Positions 9,487 to 21,682 of a stretch of 64,000 bases of DNA are shown here, piece after piece. Numbering within the stretch: position 1 is the stretch's first letter; each line of letters starts with the position of its first letter. Location: NCBI RefSeq assembly GCF_051020985.1, contig NC_135007.1:15775501-15839500 (forward strand), read 5' to 3'. A model generated the notes under the pieces. It did not search any database. It had not been told where the DNA came from and saw only the letters and a program-made list of their open reading frames with translations. The position numbers and the translations under genes are program-made. Source of the stretch: Nomia melanderi (Eukaryota > Arthropoda > Insecta > Hymenoptera > Halictidae).

Positions 9487-12400
9487 TTTTCTAGATAAGG
9501 TAGCCATTGTTAAGCAACCGGATTACACCCCCACGGAACAGGTGAGCGAGACTTCTACTCGTCGGACGCTTGAGACTGAACCCTTCGTGGTCTCGAGACA
9601 CTCGACGCTTAAATATTCATTGTACTCCGATCTTCATTAACAATCATGCGCTATTACACGATGCAAATACAATGTTACTCGTCGAACCACTCAATTCGCA
9701 GATGAAACCGATCAATCTCTCTATAACGATGCCGGTTCCTCGATCTCATTCCTCCATTCCCGAATGTTTCGCGAATTCAGAGGAACCGTCGGACTAGAAT
9801 CCAGTAACCCGACGCTGAGAAGACAACTCGAGACCACGAAGACTCGAAGCCATCGGCTCCGAGCGTCCCCCGGACCGTCCACGACCCGTTAATTCGTTCT
9901 GCTTGTTCCAGGACATCCTAAGGTGTCGCGTCCTCACGTCCGGTATCTTCGAGACGCGGTTTCAAGTCGACAAAGTAAACTTTCAGTAAGTCCCGTCCCG
10001 ATACCTCGCCGCATCTCGCTTTCCAGCGTCGTCTAACTATATATAGCCGACGTATTACAGTAACATCGGCCGACGGTAAATATAACGCGAACCAGCGACG
10101 CGCGTCTCCATCCCTCCTTCTCCCTCCTCACTCTCTTTCTCTCTCTCTCGTTCTCTCTCTATCTATCTGTCTATCTCCCTCGCGCGGTGTGTGTGTATTA
10201 CAGAACGGCGACTTACGTGGTACACGGCCGTGCGCAGCGAAATCCGTTAGCCGCGTTAACGCCTCCGCAACTTTATTATATTTCCCCCTTTTTTTTTCCC
10301 GTCCGCTCGACGGACCTCGGAGGATTCTCCGCTCCACATTGCCTCCTCGCGGGGGAAGCGTCCTCTCTGCCGGCGGCCCCGTAGAAATTATCGAATCGAT
10401 TCTAGCACTCTGCATCCCCGTCGCCGTCCCACCCCCTAACCGGATCGCCGGAGGGTCGGACCGCGGGTGAACGGGCCCGCACGATTTTTTTTACCCCGCC
10501 GGGAGACTCGCGCCGAGCAGTCGAGTCCGTCCGGAGGATCCTGTATTTTTATACCTGGAAAGGCCGCGGCGTAAACTTTGATTGGGAAATTATACTGCAG
10601 AATCGATGTTTTTTTTCTGATTTCATTGGTGTACGTCTCGCGGGTATGTAGGGGTTGAATTGCATCGGTTGCTTGGGACTGTCGGGGTGCGTCTTGGGAA
10701 GGGTAGATACGGCTGTTGGATCGAGATTATAAAGTATTCGAAGTGTTTCCGAGAAGCGATTTCGAAGATGTTCCTTGGTGAAGGGTTGAAGGATCGTGGG
10801 ATAAGTTGATTTGCCCTTGATAAGTTGATTAACCCTTTGCAGTCGAAAGTTTTGTAGAAATATTCAAGATTTTTCAGTGAGATGTACGATACTCTGAAAT
10901 AAGCTAATGTGAAAATTACGTAAATTTGGGAACAAAGATATTTGATTTGAATACTTCAATCGATGTAGCATATAGATTATAATATTATCCCTTTGCACTC
11001 GAGAGTTAGTCTCACTCACCATCTGATTTCATACACTAAAACTATAAAATTTGATATTTAATATTATACTTTGTATAAATTTCATACAGTGAAACTACAA
11101 AATTTGATATTTAATATTATACTTTGTATAATACATCAATTTGTGAAATATTGAAATAAAATAGCTTTGTTCCTCAACGTACGTGTGATTTCTCGTCGAC
11201 TTAGTTTCACAAAATATCGATTTTATCTCATCAGAAAATGTTAAAATATTTCTAATGGAAAACTTCCGAGTGCAAAGGGTTATAATGTAAGACTTTTGCT
11301 ATATCGAATCTAGCGGTAAACTGAGAGTCACCTGTCGAGCGCAGAGAGTTAAGGATATCTATCAAATCGATGAAAGATCAATGCTTCGTTCGGCAAAGAT
11401 AATTTTCTTCATTCCTCAGTAGCATATCAGAGTCAAAGTATTACATAACGCGACGAACAGCAGCCTTTCCAGGGTAAACCGTGTCCGTCGGCCGATGTTA
11501 TCGCGAGCAGCGGCATTCGTAAACGAACGATCGCCGGAGAAATCATTGGGATTGATAATTGCAGCATGTTCGACGTCGGTGGCCAGAGGGACGAGAGGAG
11601 AAAGTGGATACAGTGCTTCAACGACGTAACGGCAATCATATTCGTAACGGCGTGCAGTAGTTACAACATGGTACTCAGGGAGGATCCGACGAAGCTCCGA
11701 CTCAGAGAGAGTCTCGATCTCTTCAAAAGCATTTGGAACAATCGGTACGGTACCATACACTCGTCGCGACATCATCGAAACAGCACAAACTCAGATAAAC
11801 GTCTAACCAACGTGTTTCTGCTTTCTCTTTCCAGGTGGCTCCGCACAATTTCCGTAATCTTATTTTTAAATAAACAGGATCTATTAGCGGAAAAGGTAAA
11901 AGCAGGCAAGCACAAACTGGAGGACTATTTCCCGGAGTTCGCGCGATACCAGACGCCGGTCGAGCCCGGCGTGGTGGCGGACACCTCGGAACCTCCTGAA
12001 GTTATAAGGGCCAAGTACTTCATTAGGGACGAGTTTCTGGTAAGCGACACGGCGGCCGGCGGAACGTTGTTCGCCGCCGTGCAAGAATCGAAATTTCAAA
12101 GCACTAACGCGGAGATTCGATTAGCTGCTCTGGGCCCTGTAACTTCCGGCTTAATTACTTTACCGGAGCACAGTCGAAATTTCCGTCGAGGAACTGTAAG
12201 CCCCTTTTTCGGGGGCCAGTGGAGAGACTTGATTGGAAAGTAGGCCGATGCAATCGGTTAATTGAGAATGCACTGCGAAATTGGTGCGTGAAATCTTTGA
12301 ATTTCGAAATTTTTGTAAGGTGCAATTTTTCAATTCCAAGATCTCGGGAACGTACAATTTTTCAATTTCAAAATCTCTGTAACTTACAATTTTTCAGTTT

Positions 12401-12871
12401 CAAAATCTCTGTAACTTACAATTTTTATTCCAAGATCTCCAGAACGCGAAGTGTTTCAATTTGAAAATCTCTGCAACGTACAATTTTTATTCCAAGATCT
12501 CCGGAACGCGAAGTGCTTCAATTTCAAAATCTCCGGAAATTGAAGTGTTTCAATTTGAAAATGTTCGCATTGCAACGTCTCAACTTCGAGCCACTCTAAC
12601 TCCTAAGATTAGCTTAGAATGAAAGGAAAACACGTTAACAAAGTAGTGCGTTGCTATCCGTATCGCGACTATAGCTTGCTACTAAACGCAAACCACTCTA
12701 ACTCGAATCCACAATACTTTGCAGCGTATAAGCACGGCGAGCGGGGACGGCAAGCACTATTGTTATCCGCACTTCACATGCGCCGTCGACACGGAGAACA
12801 TCAAGCGGGTATTCAACGATTGCCGGGACATCATCCAGCGGATGCACTTGCGCCAGTACGAGCTCTTGTGA
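9487..12871 (+). CDS. Galpha-s, stimulatory G-protein alpha subunit, C-terminal half (five exons)
   Basis: Exons 9487-9541, 9912-9985, 11565-11744, 11835-12039 and 12725-12871 join in frame, with GT/AG at every junction, to about 219 residues. The product is the GTP-binding subunit that activates adenylyl cyclase at the plasma membrane. Seen in order: the linker [16 protein letters not shown]; switch [15 protein letters not shown] with the catalytic arginine that is the cholera-toxin target in the family; switch [14 protein letters not shown] with the catalytic glutamine; the base-binding NKQD; the guanine-contact TCAVDTEN; and the receptor-binding C terminus QYELL. The N-terminal about 160 residues, including the P-loop, are not in the window, so the first exon listed completes a split tyrosine codon from an unseen exon. 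Coding GC is much higher than in the genes to the right. The linker after the helical domain and the GVVADTSE segment differ from the fly sequence I remember. Identification is firm. Confidence 0.95.
10833..11348 (+). mobile_element. TTAA-type MITE interrupted by a second copy
   Basis: The outer element starts TTAA-CCCTTTGCAGTCGAAAG (TTAA at 10829-10832) and ends GTCGAGCGCAGAGAG-TTAA (TTAA at 11349-11352). Its left half matches the copy at 631-1033, and its right end GAGAGTCACCTGTCGAG matches that copy's right end. The middle is occupied by the inverted copy at 10,989-11,279. Non-coding. Confidence 0.65.
10989..11279 (-). mobile_element. Nested TTAA-type MITE copy, inverted
   Basis: CCCTTTGCACTCGAGAG at the left and CTTCCGAGTGCAAAGGG at the right form the inverted ends. 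The same tetranucleotide TTAT sits at both junctions (10985-10988 and 11280-11283). The interior is the reverse complement of the 631-1033 element with an internal deletion. It therefore inserted into the older element around it. Confidence 0.65.
12040..12724 (+). other. Last Galpha-s intron with minisatellite
   Basis: This 685-bp intron has donor gtaagc and acceptor tttgcag. Its 5' end stays open in frame after the CTG codon (reading VSDTAAGG), so intron retention would give a truncated protein. The middle contains the short tandem repeat listed separately. No further exon is seen. Confidence 0.75.
12300..12565 (+). repeat. Short minisatellite in Galpha-s intron
   Basis: About six imperfect copies of a unit with TTTCAATTTCAAAATCTC and TTACAATTTTT or AACGCGAAGTG segments, at roughly 35-58 bp spacing. 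Two sub-types (GTAACTTACAATTT and GGAACGCGAAGTG) alternate. Confidence 0.7.
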
Positions 12872-13084
12872 CTTCGTTCCTGCCGACGTGTCCTGTCACT
12901 CGTTCGCATCAGAGTCACTATAACAGCCAGCCTCGCGCAGCCGATCACGCGAGCCGAGCTAGTCGTGCGATGGATGATCTGAGAACGCGCGCGTCGCACC
13001 GGTCAGACGCACCGCCGCGGACAATTTTTCGTAAAACGCCGGGATAAGGAAGAGAAATTCGAATGAGAACAGAATGTGGGAGAG

Positions 13085-13190
13085 GACGGGAGAGAATGAG
13101 AAGAGAGCGAAAGAGAGAGAGAGCGAGAGAGAGCGAGAGAGAGAGAGAGAAAAAGAGAGAAAGAGAAGGAGAGAGAGAGAAAGAGAGACG
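13085..13190 (+). repeat. GA microsatellite
   Basis: Interrupted (GA)n with GAGC and GAAA variants, about 105 bp, in the presumed Galpha-s 3' UTR about 215 bp after the stop codon. Confidence 0.85.
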
Positions 13191-13490
13191 GCGTCGAAGG
13201 ATCCGCGCGCGGAGGGAACGCGCGTCCGAATACGATCGATGAATTTGATGACTGCCTGTCGATCTTGAATTCTGCCTCGATCTGGAATCGGTGCGATTCC
13301 GAGGAGATACAGAGAACGTTGATACGTAGCCAGGTCTCCGGGGGTTACGGGGGGGTTAATATCTGTCTCGCAACGGAGAACAGCGTCTCTTTTTTGCACA
13401 GAAAGAAAAAAAATACAACAACAACAACAACATCGCTTTAACTAACGTCATTTCGGTGTACAAGCAAATCTTACATGCCCCTTCGCGCAT

Positions 13491-13896
<406 letters not shown>

Positions 13897-14775
13897 CTTG
13901 TAACGATCGTTTCACGACAGACAAAAATAGAGAAAGAGAAGATTCAAATCTCGGGCAGGTTTCTTTTCTTGTTCTTGTTCGGTACGTTTTACTTTCCGTA
14001 TTTCTTTTTTCCTTTTGTAAATGGAATTGTCGTTCGAGTAATATTCCGTTTGTCAGACGAGAGTGTGCTGAACGTCGACGCGGCGGGAAAGAAGGGGGGA
14101 CGGGGAGGCGGAGGGAGCACGTTATATATACGTATGATTAATGTTGTAAATGTTCGGTCGCTGAGAAACACGTGCAATTTTACCGAGTACCTCGTTAATT
14201 TTATTTTTCTTACGCATCAATTCGTTGATAAGAGTGCGAACGAATGCTCGAACGTTTTTCCCTGGCCGTGTAACGGCTGTTCCTCGAGTCCGGCACACTC
14301 GTCGCGGTCTCTTTCGAATTTTTCCGCTGATTCTCGGGCGCTCGACACGTTGACTGCCACGAAAACGTTGAACGTTTCGTCTGTCCACCGGTTCAATCTT
14401 TCGTAACGGAGACCACTAGTAGTTAAAAATAATTTTATAATCTTTGAACACCGCACTCCACACTTTACACTATTATTTAATCGTTTACCAGTTATCGTAC
14501 ACGTTTCTTTGGCATCGATTGCCTCGTAATTGTTCTCGATCGCAGTCAACGCGTTAAGAACGTTCCCTTGGAGGACTTAGGCAAATTTTCTCCGTGTAAC
14601 AGATCCTCTTCTCGTTGAGCTCGTTTCTTTTTCTCTTTCTTCGTGAACGTTTTCTTCCTTGTTATTCGTCGTTTTGTTTTTTTGTTTTTTTTTTGTACTG
14701 GTTCCTTTTGTTTTCAGAATCTCTTGTTGTACATTTCATTTCTCCGCCATGGAAAAGCCCAGACCTCACGCCAGA

Positions 14776-14794
14776 ATCATCATCATCATCATCC
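14776..14794 (+). repeat. CAT microsatellite
   Basis: Six or so CAT repeats followed directly by a C-rich run. Confidence 0.8.
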
Positions 14795-15169
14795 CCCCCT
14801 CCCCCACCTCCCAATTCGCCGTTTTTTAATTAAGATCTCTCCGTTGTAATTTCCGCGAACGAATCGTTGATTTCCCTCGACTTCCGAATCTCGAAACTTT
14901 TAAATCGCATTGGCCCGACCCGTAGGAGTCTCAGCCGCATCTTTTTACAAGAAGAGTATTTTGTGAGATTTTACAGTATTTCGAAGAGCGTTTTAATTAA
15001 TATAACTATGTATCAAATATGTACAGGGTGACCGTCCACAGATTCATGTTTTTATGTGCGTTCCTCCCAGGATGGATCGAGATTCCTCACTTGATATCGT
15101 TTTTACCGATTCTTCTTCTTCTTCGTTTCTTTTTTCCATTTTTCGACGATTTACGTTCAATTCGTGTAC

Positions 15170-15235
15170 TTAGGCACACACACATACACACATACACACG
15201 ACACACTCTCATGTACACACAAGAAACAAACACAC
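15170..15235 (+). repeat. CA-rich simple sequence
   Basis: Imperfect (CA)n with ACACATACAC variants. No gene association is visible. Confidence 0.75.
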
Positions 15236-16262
15236 TGTCGTCGTAGCATAATGTTTACGTATGTAAAAAAAAAAAACTGAACTGTGCAAGAGATGTGCCA
15301 CGCTGAAAGAGAGCAATTCAGAGAGCTAGAGAAAATGCGAGAACGCCTGTGTATACGTATTGTGTGTATGCGTGTGTGTATGCGAAAGAAAGAATGAGAG
15401 AGAAAGGAAGAGAAAAAAAGAGATAGAGAAAAAAAAACAAATTCGTTTTACACGTACACTTTTTGACTAGCGTTTAGGCTCCAAATCTTTACAATCAAAG
15501 TATGTCAATGTAAATGTTATAAAACATACAGAGGTATAATACGTTGCTTATTTATTCGACTTCGAAATGTAAAGTTCCCGCGTCTTGTTTATTCCGAACG
15601 ATGCTTTCGTGTCCCGGGGATATTATACACTACACGTAATATAACAAACAAACAAACAAGCAAACAAACAAAAAAAAAGAAGGAAAACAGAAATATAAAA
15701 AAAAGAGTACGATCTCGACGTGTACAAACGAAAGAAAGAAAGAAAATCCGAGAGACTCTCGTCGAGTTTCTCCGCTGTCTGTGCAATTTCAATTCCTTTC
15801 CGACGACGCCGTGTTTTGGACACCCTGTATATGATGTAAATCTCCCGTATCGTTCACCGTCGTGCGCATTCGCGTTTCCTTTAGCCAGCGAGCGCGTGGT
15901 TCCCCGAACCCAATCGCGAGAGCGAGAACGTATTCTTTCCGCCGGTGCGTTCCTTGCTTTCCATAAAGGATCGCAATTAACCGAGGTATTCTCCGGAGCA
16001 CGAAACCGAGATGGCAAATTATTTTCGTCAGCACTTTCATGGAAAGCCAAGTTCTCACGGGACGATGCGAGGAATTTTTTAACTCGGTTTTATACTGAAC
16101 AGTGCGTTAATAATAAACACCAGGCGGGAAAGAATACCTTGTCGCTCTCGTCGCGCGATAAACTAATGAATAACTAGGACAAAGGAAAGCAAGAAATATT
16201 TATCAATGTACATGAACGTCAACCGGTTATCGCTGGACGGAACAGTCGATTGAATTTTTCAT

Positions 16263-16419
16263 TTAACACTGGAACCTCCCGGATAAGTTAGAACTTTGAA
16301 TTTCTTTCGTCGAACCGACGCAGACTCTGGGGAATCATTCGAATTAGCCAACGCTGATTGTAATTTGTATATAAACGGAGATGCGAGCCAGTCAATTGAA
16401 CTGTTGGTTTTAGTGTTAA
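16263..16419. mobile_element. TTAA-flanked MITE, CACTNNAACC ends
   Basis: TTAA-CACTGGAACC at the left and GGTTTTAGTG-TTAA at the right give 10-bp imperfect inverted ends inside matching TTAA junctions. The end motif resembles the CACTAG family at 18.1 kb but the interior differs, so it is either a related subfamily or a diverged copy. Non-coding. Confidence 0.5.
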
Positions 16420-17607
16420 ATAGATGAACGAGACTTTCGAGGTTCGCGTGGAATGGAGATAACGAATATCTTGCTGTCCTTGTCGTCCTTGTCGGAGGTT
16501 TCCTACGGAATTCGATCGTTCATCCTGTCACTTTCGTTCGAAACGCTTATTCCTGTAAGGATTCCTGTAAGGATCGCGACGCGGCGAAAGTAGCGTGTAA
16601 AGTATCGTCATCGATCGATCCGATTCCCTCGCGTCGCGATCGTTGCACGCGTTCTCTACGCTGCGAGCAGCAGGGGGAAGAGAGAGGATGCATGTGTGTG
16701 CTCGCGGAACGTTCCTCGATTAATTGAACGACGATCTAGCCGTTGCGTTTTTCTTGTGTTCACTTTAGACCAGAGATGGGCACAATTTTCGTCGACTAAA
16801 TAGATTTAACGGATTCAGGTGTGAACAGTCATTTGTACAGCGTAACACGTATACACATATTATTCTACTTTGTAATTTAGAGGCTCGACAGAGCCGACGC
16901 GCGACAGGTTCTTTCCTCGTTTCTTTTTTCTTCTACTTCTTCTTCTCGTTTCTTCTGTTCGAGGACTTTTTATCCCGAGGCTCGACCGTCTTTTGTATTT
17001 ATCTATGATCTGGCCCGTGCTTCTACGGAGAACGTCGATCGCTGATTTCCCGTGTCTCTGTAAAACGAGAACGGAGAGACTTTATCTTCTGCTCTGGCGA
17101 CCGGGATCCATTCGATTGCGCGTTGACGCTTCGACTGTCGAATCGGTGATCATCAAAATTCCATAGGTTTCATTGTCAATAGAAACCGAAGAGTCAAGGT
17201 CTCTCATAGATCCATGATTCCCTAGGTTCTCACCGTGGAAATTCATTTTCGAGTTTACGCGTGAAATTCGTTGAGCATCACTGCAATTCAGCTGTACAGC
17301 GGTCAATGTGTTAATCGTGCATGAACCGCGCGCCAGGTCGTCGAGGCGAACACAACAAAATGTAAAATTCCGGGCGCGCCGCGTAAAGGGTGTACACACT
17401 CGTAAATGTACTCTCGTGTAACGTCGATGTATATTTGGGGCCCGTGCGCGTACATCTATATGTATACCTATCGTACTAATTACATAACCGGCAAGCCATA
17501 GCTCCTAAAAAGAAAAAAAGAAACGGTATTTATAACGTTTACGAGGTGTTATTTTTACTGTGAAACTTGTAACTGAAAGATAACACGAGTGTGAGATAGA
17601 ATGTTAA

Positions 17608-17692
17608 TGTAAAAGAGAGAATGAGAGTGAGAGTGAGAGAGAGAGAGTGAGAGAGAGTGAGAGTGTGAGAGAGAGTGAGAAAGAGGAAACTA
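17608..17692 (+). repeat. GA/GT microsatellite
   Basis: Runs of GAGAGTGAGA repeated across about 85 bp. Confidence 0.85.
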
Positions 17693-18038
17693 AGAGAGAC
17701 TGCCTCGAGAGAGTATTATTAACTGTCGATGAGACTTCCGTGAATCTTTAATTGTTCACCTATAGCACAAAGGTATATATTTATACATATATGTATGTAA
17801 ATATATATGTATATGTATATATATAAAGCGAAACATGATTTTTCTCGTGTATGCCAGCGTATGGACGGATAATTGTAATATATCGCGAGTGTCCTTACAC
17901 ACACACACATCATTTTTTCGTTCCTCTCTTTTCGGTGTTTTCTCTTTTACCTCTGTTCATCGATGAACGCGTTTCGCCCCGATCTCGTCGCCGCGTCGAG
18001 TCGAGGAAGAACAGGTGGAGGCACGGTTCGATTGGTAA

Positions 18039-18237
18039 TTAACACTAGATTTAAGGAACCCGGCAATTTGACGGATATTGAATTTTTTAAACATTATTTA
18101 GTAACGGTTTCAGTTGATCTTGATTCTTGATACTCTAGTTTTGAAGTTACAATTTTAGGGATTTATATATATGAACAGGTGTAATTTTCTAGAAACAATA
18201 GAATAAAACATAGAAACGTCCGTGAATCTAGTGTTAA
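18039..18237 (+). mobile_element. TTAA-CACTAG MITE, best-preserved copy
   Basis: TTAA at 18039-18042 and 18234-18237 brackets inverted ends CACTAGATTTAAGG and CCGTGAATCTAGTG. The interior contains AATTTGACGG and AAACATTATTTAGTAA, shared with 6263-6370. The right part TTCTATTGTTTCTAG is shared in inverse with 5637-5764. About 190 bp, non-coding. TTAA duplication suggests a piggyBac-type mobiliser; that is inference. Confidence 0.7.
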
Positions 18238-18819
18238 TGTCGCTCGTCTACGCGAAGGGATCGTTCGATTCGTTTCTCTTTTTATCATCTTTGATTCACG
18301 AGGCGATCAATCTCACCCGCGTGTGCTCGGGGAATGTTATTTAACTAATACAGCGGACGAACGAGAAATGGATAAAAGCGCTTTATCTTCAAAAAATGTT
18401 CTCCCAGCAATTCGTGAAACTTCCGCTCCGGCAAAGCCTGAACCGAGCAGAGATCTTTCCGCGATCTCGTCGACAAAAAAACCACCGCACCATTTAACTT
18501 CCTCCGAGCACGCGCGAAGACGATAACGAACGATCCGAATCGACACACACCTGCTCACCTGTCGAACAATGTAAATTTGAGAACTCCATCGCGATTCCCG
18601 TTCGACCGTCGCGCGAATCCAGGCGAGACGCCAAGGAAACGGATTTCAACCGAATTACCGAACGTAACCTTACGTCGCCACGATTAATTAATGTAATTAC
18701 CGTATATACATATTGTATACATAACGCCGATCGCACAAGTTTCTTCTTTTCTCTTTTATCGTACGTACAATGTACCAGGCATGTGAATATGTACATGTGA
18801 GAACTAAGCGGTGCAAGTA

Positions 18820-18820
<1 letters not shown>

Positions 18821-18855
<35 letters not shown>
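18821..18855 (+). repeat. ATT microsatellite
   Basis: About twelve uninterrupted TTA repeats. Confidence 0.95.
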
Positions 18856-19782
18856 TCTTTTTTTATTTGTAAATATACTAACGTCAGGTTCGCGCAGACA
18901 CACAAATGAAATGAACGAACGACGCGTCGAAAGTTCGACGAAGCTAATTTCGGAGTTGCGCTCGTTCCCCGAGGCGCATGATTCCGAATTCGATACAATG
19001 AGATGGTTGATTTTCTTCGTCGAAGAGTTTCGAACGAGTAACGAACCGATTCTGAAAGTGTACGAGTGGTAGACTTTCGGACTCGTTAATTAGCAAGAAT
19101 TAAGATCGGAACTGCTTCGACACAAGTTGGAACGTCGTCGAATCCTTTGAATCTCGAGTTTACGTTTTTGATCGTCGCCGACGGGCGAATGTTGTCTCGT
19201 AGAGTGGAATTTTTTAGTCTGTATCGGTCCGGTTAGATCGAAGTTAATATAAACTTTCGATATTATCCGTTGCGCTCTCGTTTTGTCGAATCTCTGCGCG
19301 TTCGCGACGATCCGACCGTCGTCGGCCGTTTCTCGTTGTATCTGTTCGTCGATCGCGCGATCGCGCGGGGCCCGACTTCGAAATTCGCTCCGCGCTCGTC
19401 ACGGGACGGAGAGTGTCGTCCGTGACTTGTTCGAGAGATCTGTAGATAATCCGACGTTTTTTTCCGTCGGGGCCGGACGGGGCGAACGCGACGTTCGCGT
19501 TTTATGTTAAGAGTTTACAGAGTCGTTTATTGTGATCGTCTTATCGTTACACTGTTATTCGACGGAACGGAGAAAAAGGAAGGAAATTCTGTTTGACACA
19601 GTGGGATTTTATTGATGCGGACGCGACGCTCGGACAGTCGTTTATCGATCATCGTCGGTCGCGCACGCTCTCACCCTCATCGTCGTTAATCAGTTAATTA
19701 GTTAATCGATTGATAGTATTCGTCGTCGTGGTTGCGATCAGCGAATCTTGTTACGAGCTACGTTTTAAGAGAATTCGTTCGA

Positions 19783-19878
19783 TACATACACACATACATA
19801 CACACATATACATACATGCATACATACACACATATACATACATGCATACATACATACATATATACATACATACACACG
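19783..19878 (+). repeat. ACAT/ACAC tetranucleotide microsatellite
   Basis: Imperfect CATA repeats with CACACATATA variants over about 95 bp. Confidence 0.85.
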
Positions 19879-20648
19879 TATGCGTATATGTAATTCGTTT
19901 GAATCGTGCGAATCAATCGTTAACATTTGCGACTAATGTATACAAATTTTCTATTATCCGATTGTTTCTCGAAGAATTCGAACGGAAGATTTATATTTAT
20001 CCGCGCCGTCGGCGGATGCGGTCGTTTCAATTGAAAGCTGAAGGAATTTCGAGTAGAGTCAAAGAGCCAGAATTCCGCGCGAAAGCGACAATCGAGTCGA
20101 CAATAGCTCGGGAAAGGAATCGGAGATCAATGTTCCCCGTCTTCATCGAGTAGAGGGATGGTTAAATTCGTTTGCATTCGCTTCCTCGAAGCCGACAGAA
20201 CGGTTCGATCAGGATCGCGACTTTCATCGAGACATCAGCACGATTTTCATTCGTTTCGAGCCAACATACCAGTGGCGTCGGAATAACAGTGGTTTAATTC
20301 CTGTATCCGAGTACCGGAGTACGAGAAGCTTTCGCAAAGTATTCTTATTAATTCTTACTTTTTGAATTTAATTCAATAATTAACTAAATTATACATCAAT
20401 CGCTTAATCGATAGAAAAAAAGGAAACGGCGCGTCGATCTCTTGCTGTTCGACTAATTAGATCATTTCTCCACGACTTACCCTTCGAAATCTGATCATTT
20501 CATCTCATCGAAATGCCGACACCCGTCCGCAAAGGGTTAACATTCAATTACTCAAAGAACATCTCGCAAAAACTTCTCAAGAACTCGGAAACAATAATTG
20601 AATCACTGTTATCCCTAACCACATATCATTGCTTCGAACCTGGCACTC

Positions 20649-20765
20649 GTGACGTCACAGGGGCGGAGTCAGTCTCCAAGAACTCCAATAGCGAATCCAG
20701 AAACGACTGTCCACGCCCTCTGTCGCGCGGCTCATTGGCGAGCGCCAGCGCCTCGGCCAATCAGG
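20649..20765. promoter_or_regulatory. Promoter-like cluster: CRE, GC box, two CCAAT boxes
   Basis: GTGACGTCAC (20649-20658) is a full palindromic CRE. It is followed at once by GGGGCGG (GC-box core), CCACGCCC, an inverted CCAAT box (ATTGG at about 20733) and a direct CCAAT box (CCAATCAG at about 20757), all within about 115 bp of CpG-rich sequence. This density of canonical elements is unlike the surroundings. No coding exon was recognised on either side, so the transcript it would serve is unknown. Confidence 0.45.
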
Positions 20766-21395
20766 CGCCCTCGAGTCTGACCACTCGGACGAGAGTGCCA
20801 AGTTCGCTGCAACGGACGGTTACACGTACACGTCGATCGATCTTCGTTCAGACTCGAGAAGAAGTACTCGTCGATCGCTGTGGTTTCCCTGACGCGACAC
20901 TGTCTTTCCGGGGCCCGGTGGGCCCCATCTTCAACGCCGCTCGGCCCTCGCGAACTTCCGTGGCCGCGGACAGGCAATAAGAATACACTCGACTTCTATC
21001 TTCGATCAGTAACGTCCGCAATCATCGGTGATTCCGGATGTCTCCCGATTGTGGATCGTGCCTTTCTTACAACTACTAACTTCTCTGTCGACTGTTTTCC
21101 GTTGGTTCTTCGTGTTCCGCCGGGAGCCAGAGGATCGCCGTGACGGAACACTTCGGGGTGATCTCAGGACCTCAGGATGATCTCGCGTCGAATGGATCCG
21201 CGATTCATTGATCTTCAGTCGATCCTGTTCAAAACTGGGCGAGCAACTCTCGGATTGAACGCTTTCACTTCCAACCCTCACTGTTCAGACGACATTAAGA
21301 AGTAATTCCGTAATTTTGTTAATATTTCTCATTCGTAATTTCATTGCGAAGATCAAGATTTCATCAGTAAGTTATTCTCCAAACTACCAAATCGT

Positions 21396-21443
21396 TTAAC
21401 CCTCGATACAATTAACTAGAGTCGTCTGCATAGCAAGGGTTAA
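21396..21443. mobile_element. Very short TTAA-flanked remnant
   Basis: TTAA-CCCTCGATACAA ... GCATAGCAAGGG-TTAA in 48 bp. The CCC/GGG ends and TTAA flanks fit an extreme internal deletion of the TTAA-type elements seen elsewhere. Chance is possible at this length. Confidence 0.3.
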
Positions 21444-21647
21444 TCGAAAGCTACTCTCTCCGATCCAAGTTTCCCTTTCATTCGAACGCGTGATCAATCT
21501 CGAGAAACCTAATTAACGGAGCAGGGACGGCCAACCTCCAGCAGTTCACGCGGCGATCTCCTCACTTTTCAGTTAAGACGCACCTATACATAATTCAAGT
21601 ATAATAAGCTCGAACTCTAGAATTCATTAATAGCTTGATCGTGAGTT

Positions 21648-21679
<32 letters not shown>

Positions 21680-21682
21680 CAT
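21648..21682 (+). repeat. AT dinucleotide repeat
   Basis: (TA)n interrupted by TACATA. Confidence 0.85.

Larger units (their letters stand above)
9986..11564 (+). other. Galpha-s intron of 1.58 kb
   Basis: This is the intron between the DILRCRV and HMFDVGG exons (gtaagt donor, gcag acceptor), splitting a histidine codon. It contains CT-rich simple sequence near 10,130-10,180, CpG-rich sequence to about 10,560, and a nested pair of TTAA-type miniature elements at 10,833-11,348. No coding sequence is seen. Confidence 0.8.

Noticed and set aside
15018..15831. Possible 800-bp element between TACAGGGTGACC and GGACACCCTGTA
   Set aside because: Ends match for only about 9-10 bases and the left end lacks the TA flank seen at the right, so it may be two unrelated fragments.
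20513..20980. 155-codon open frame over the promoter-like cluster
   Set aside because: Composition is driven by CpG-rich DNA, there is no domain or conserved motif, and it overlaps CRE and CCAAT words that better explain the sequence.
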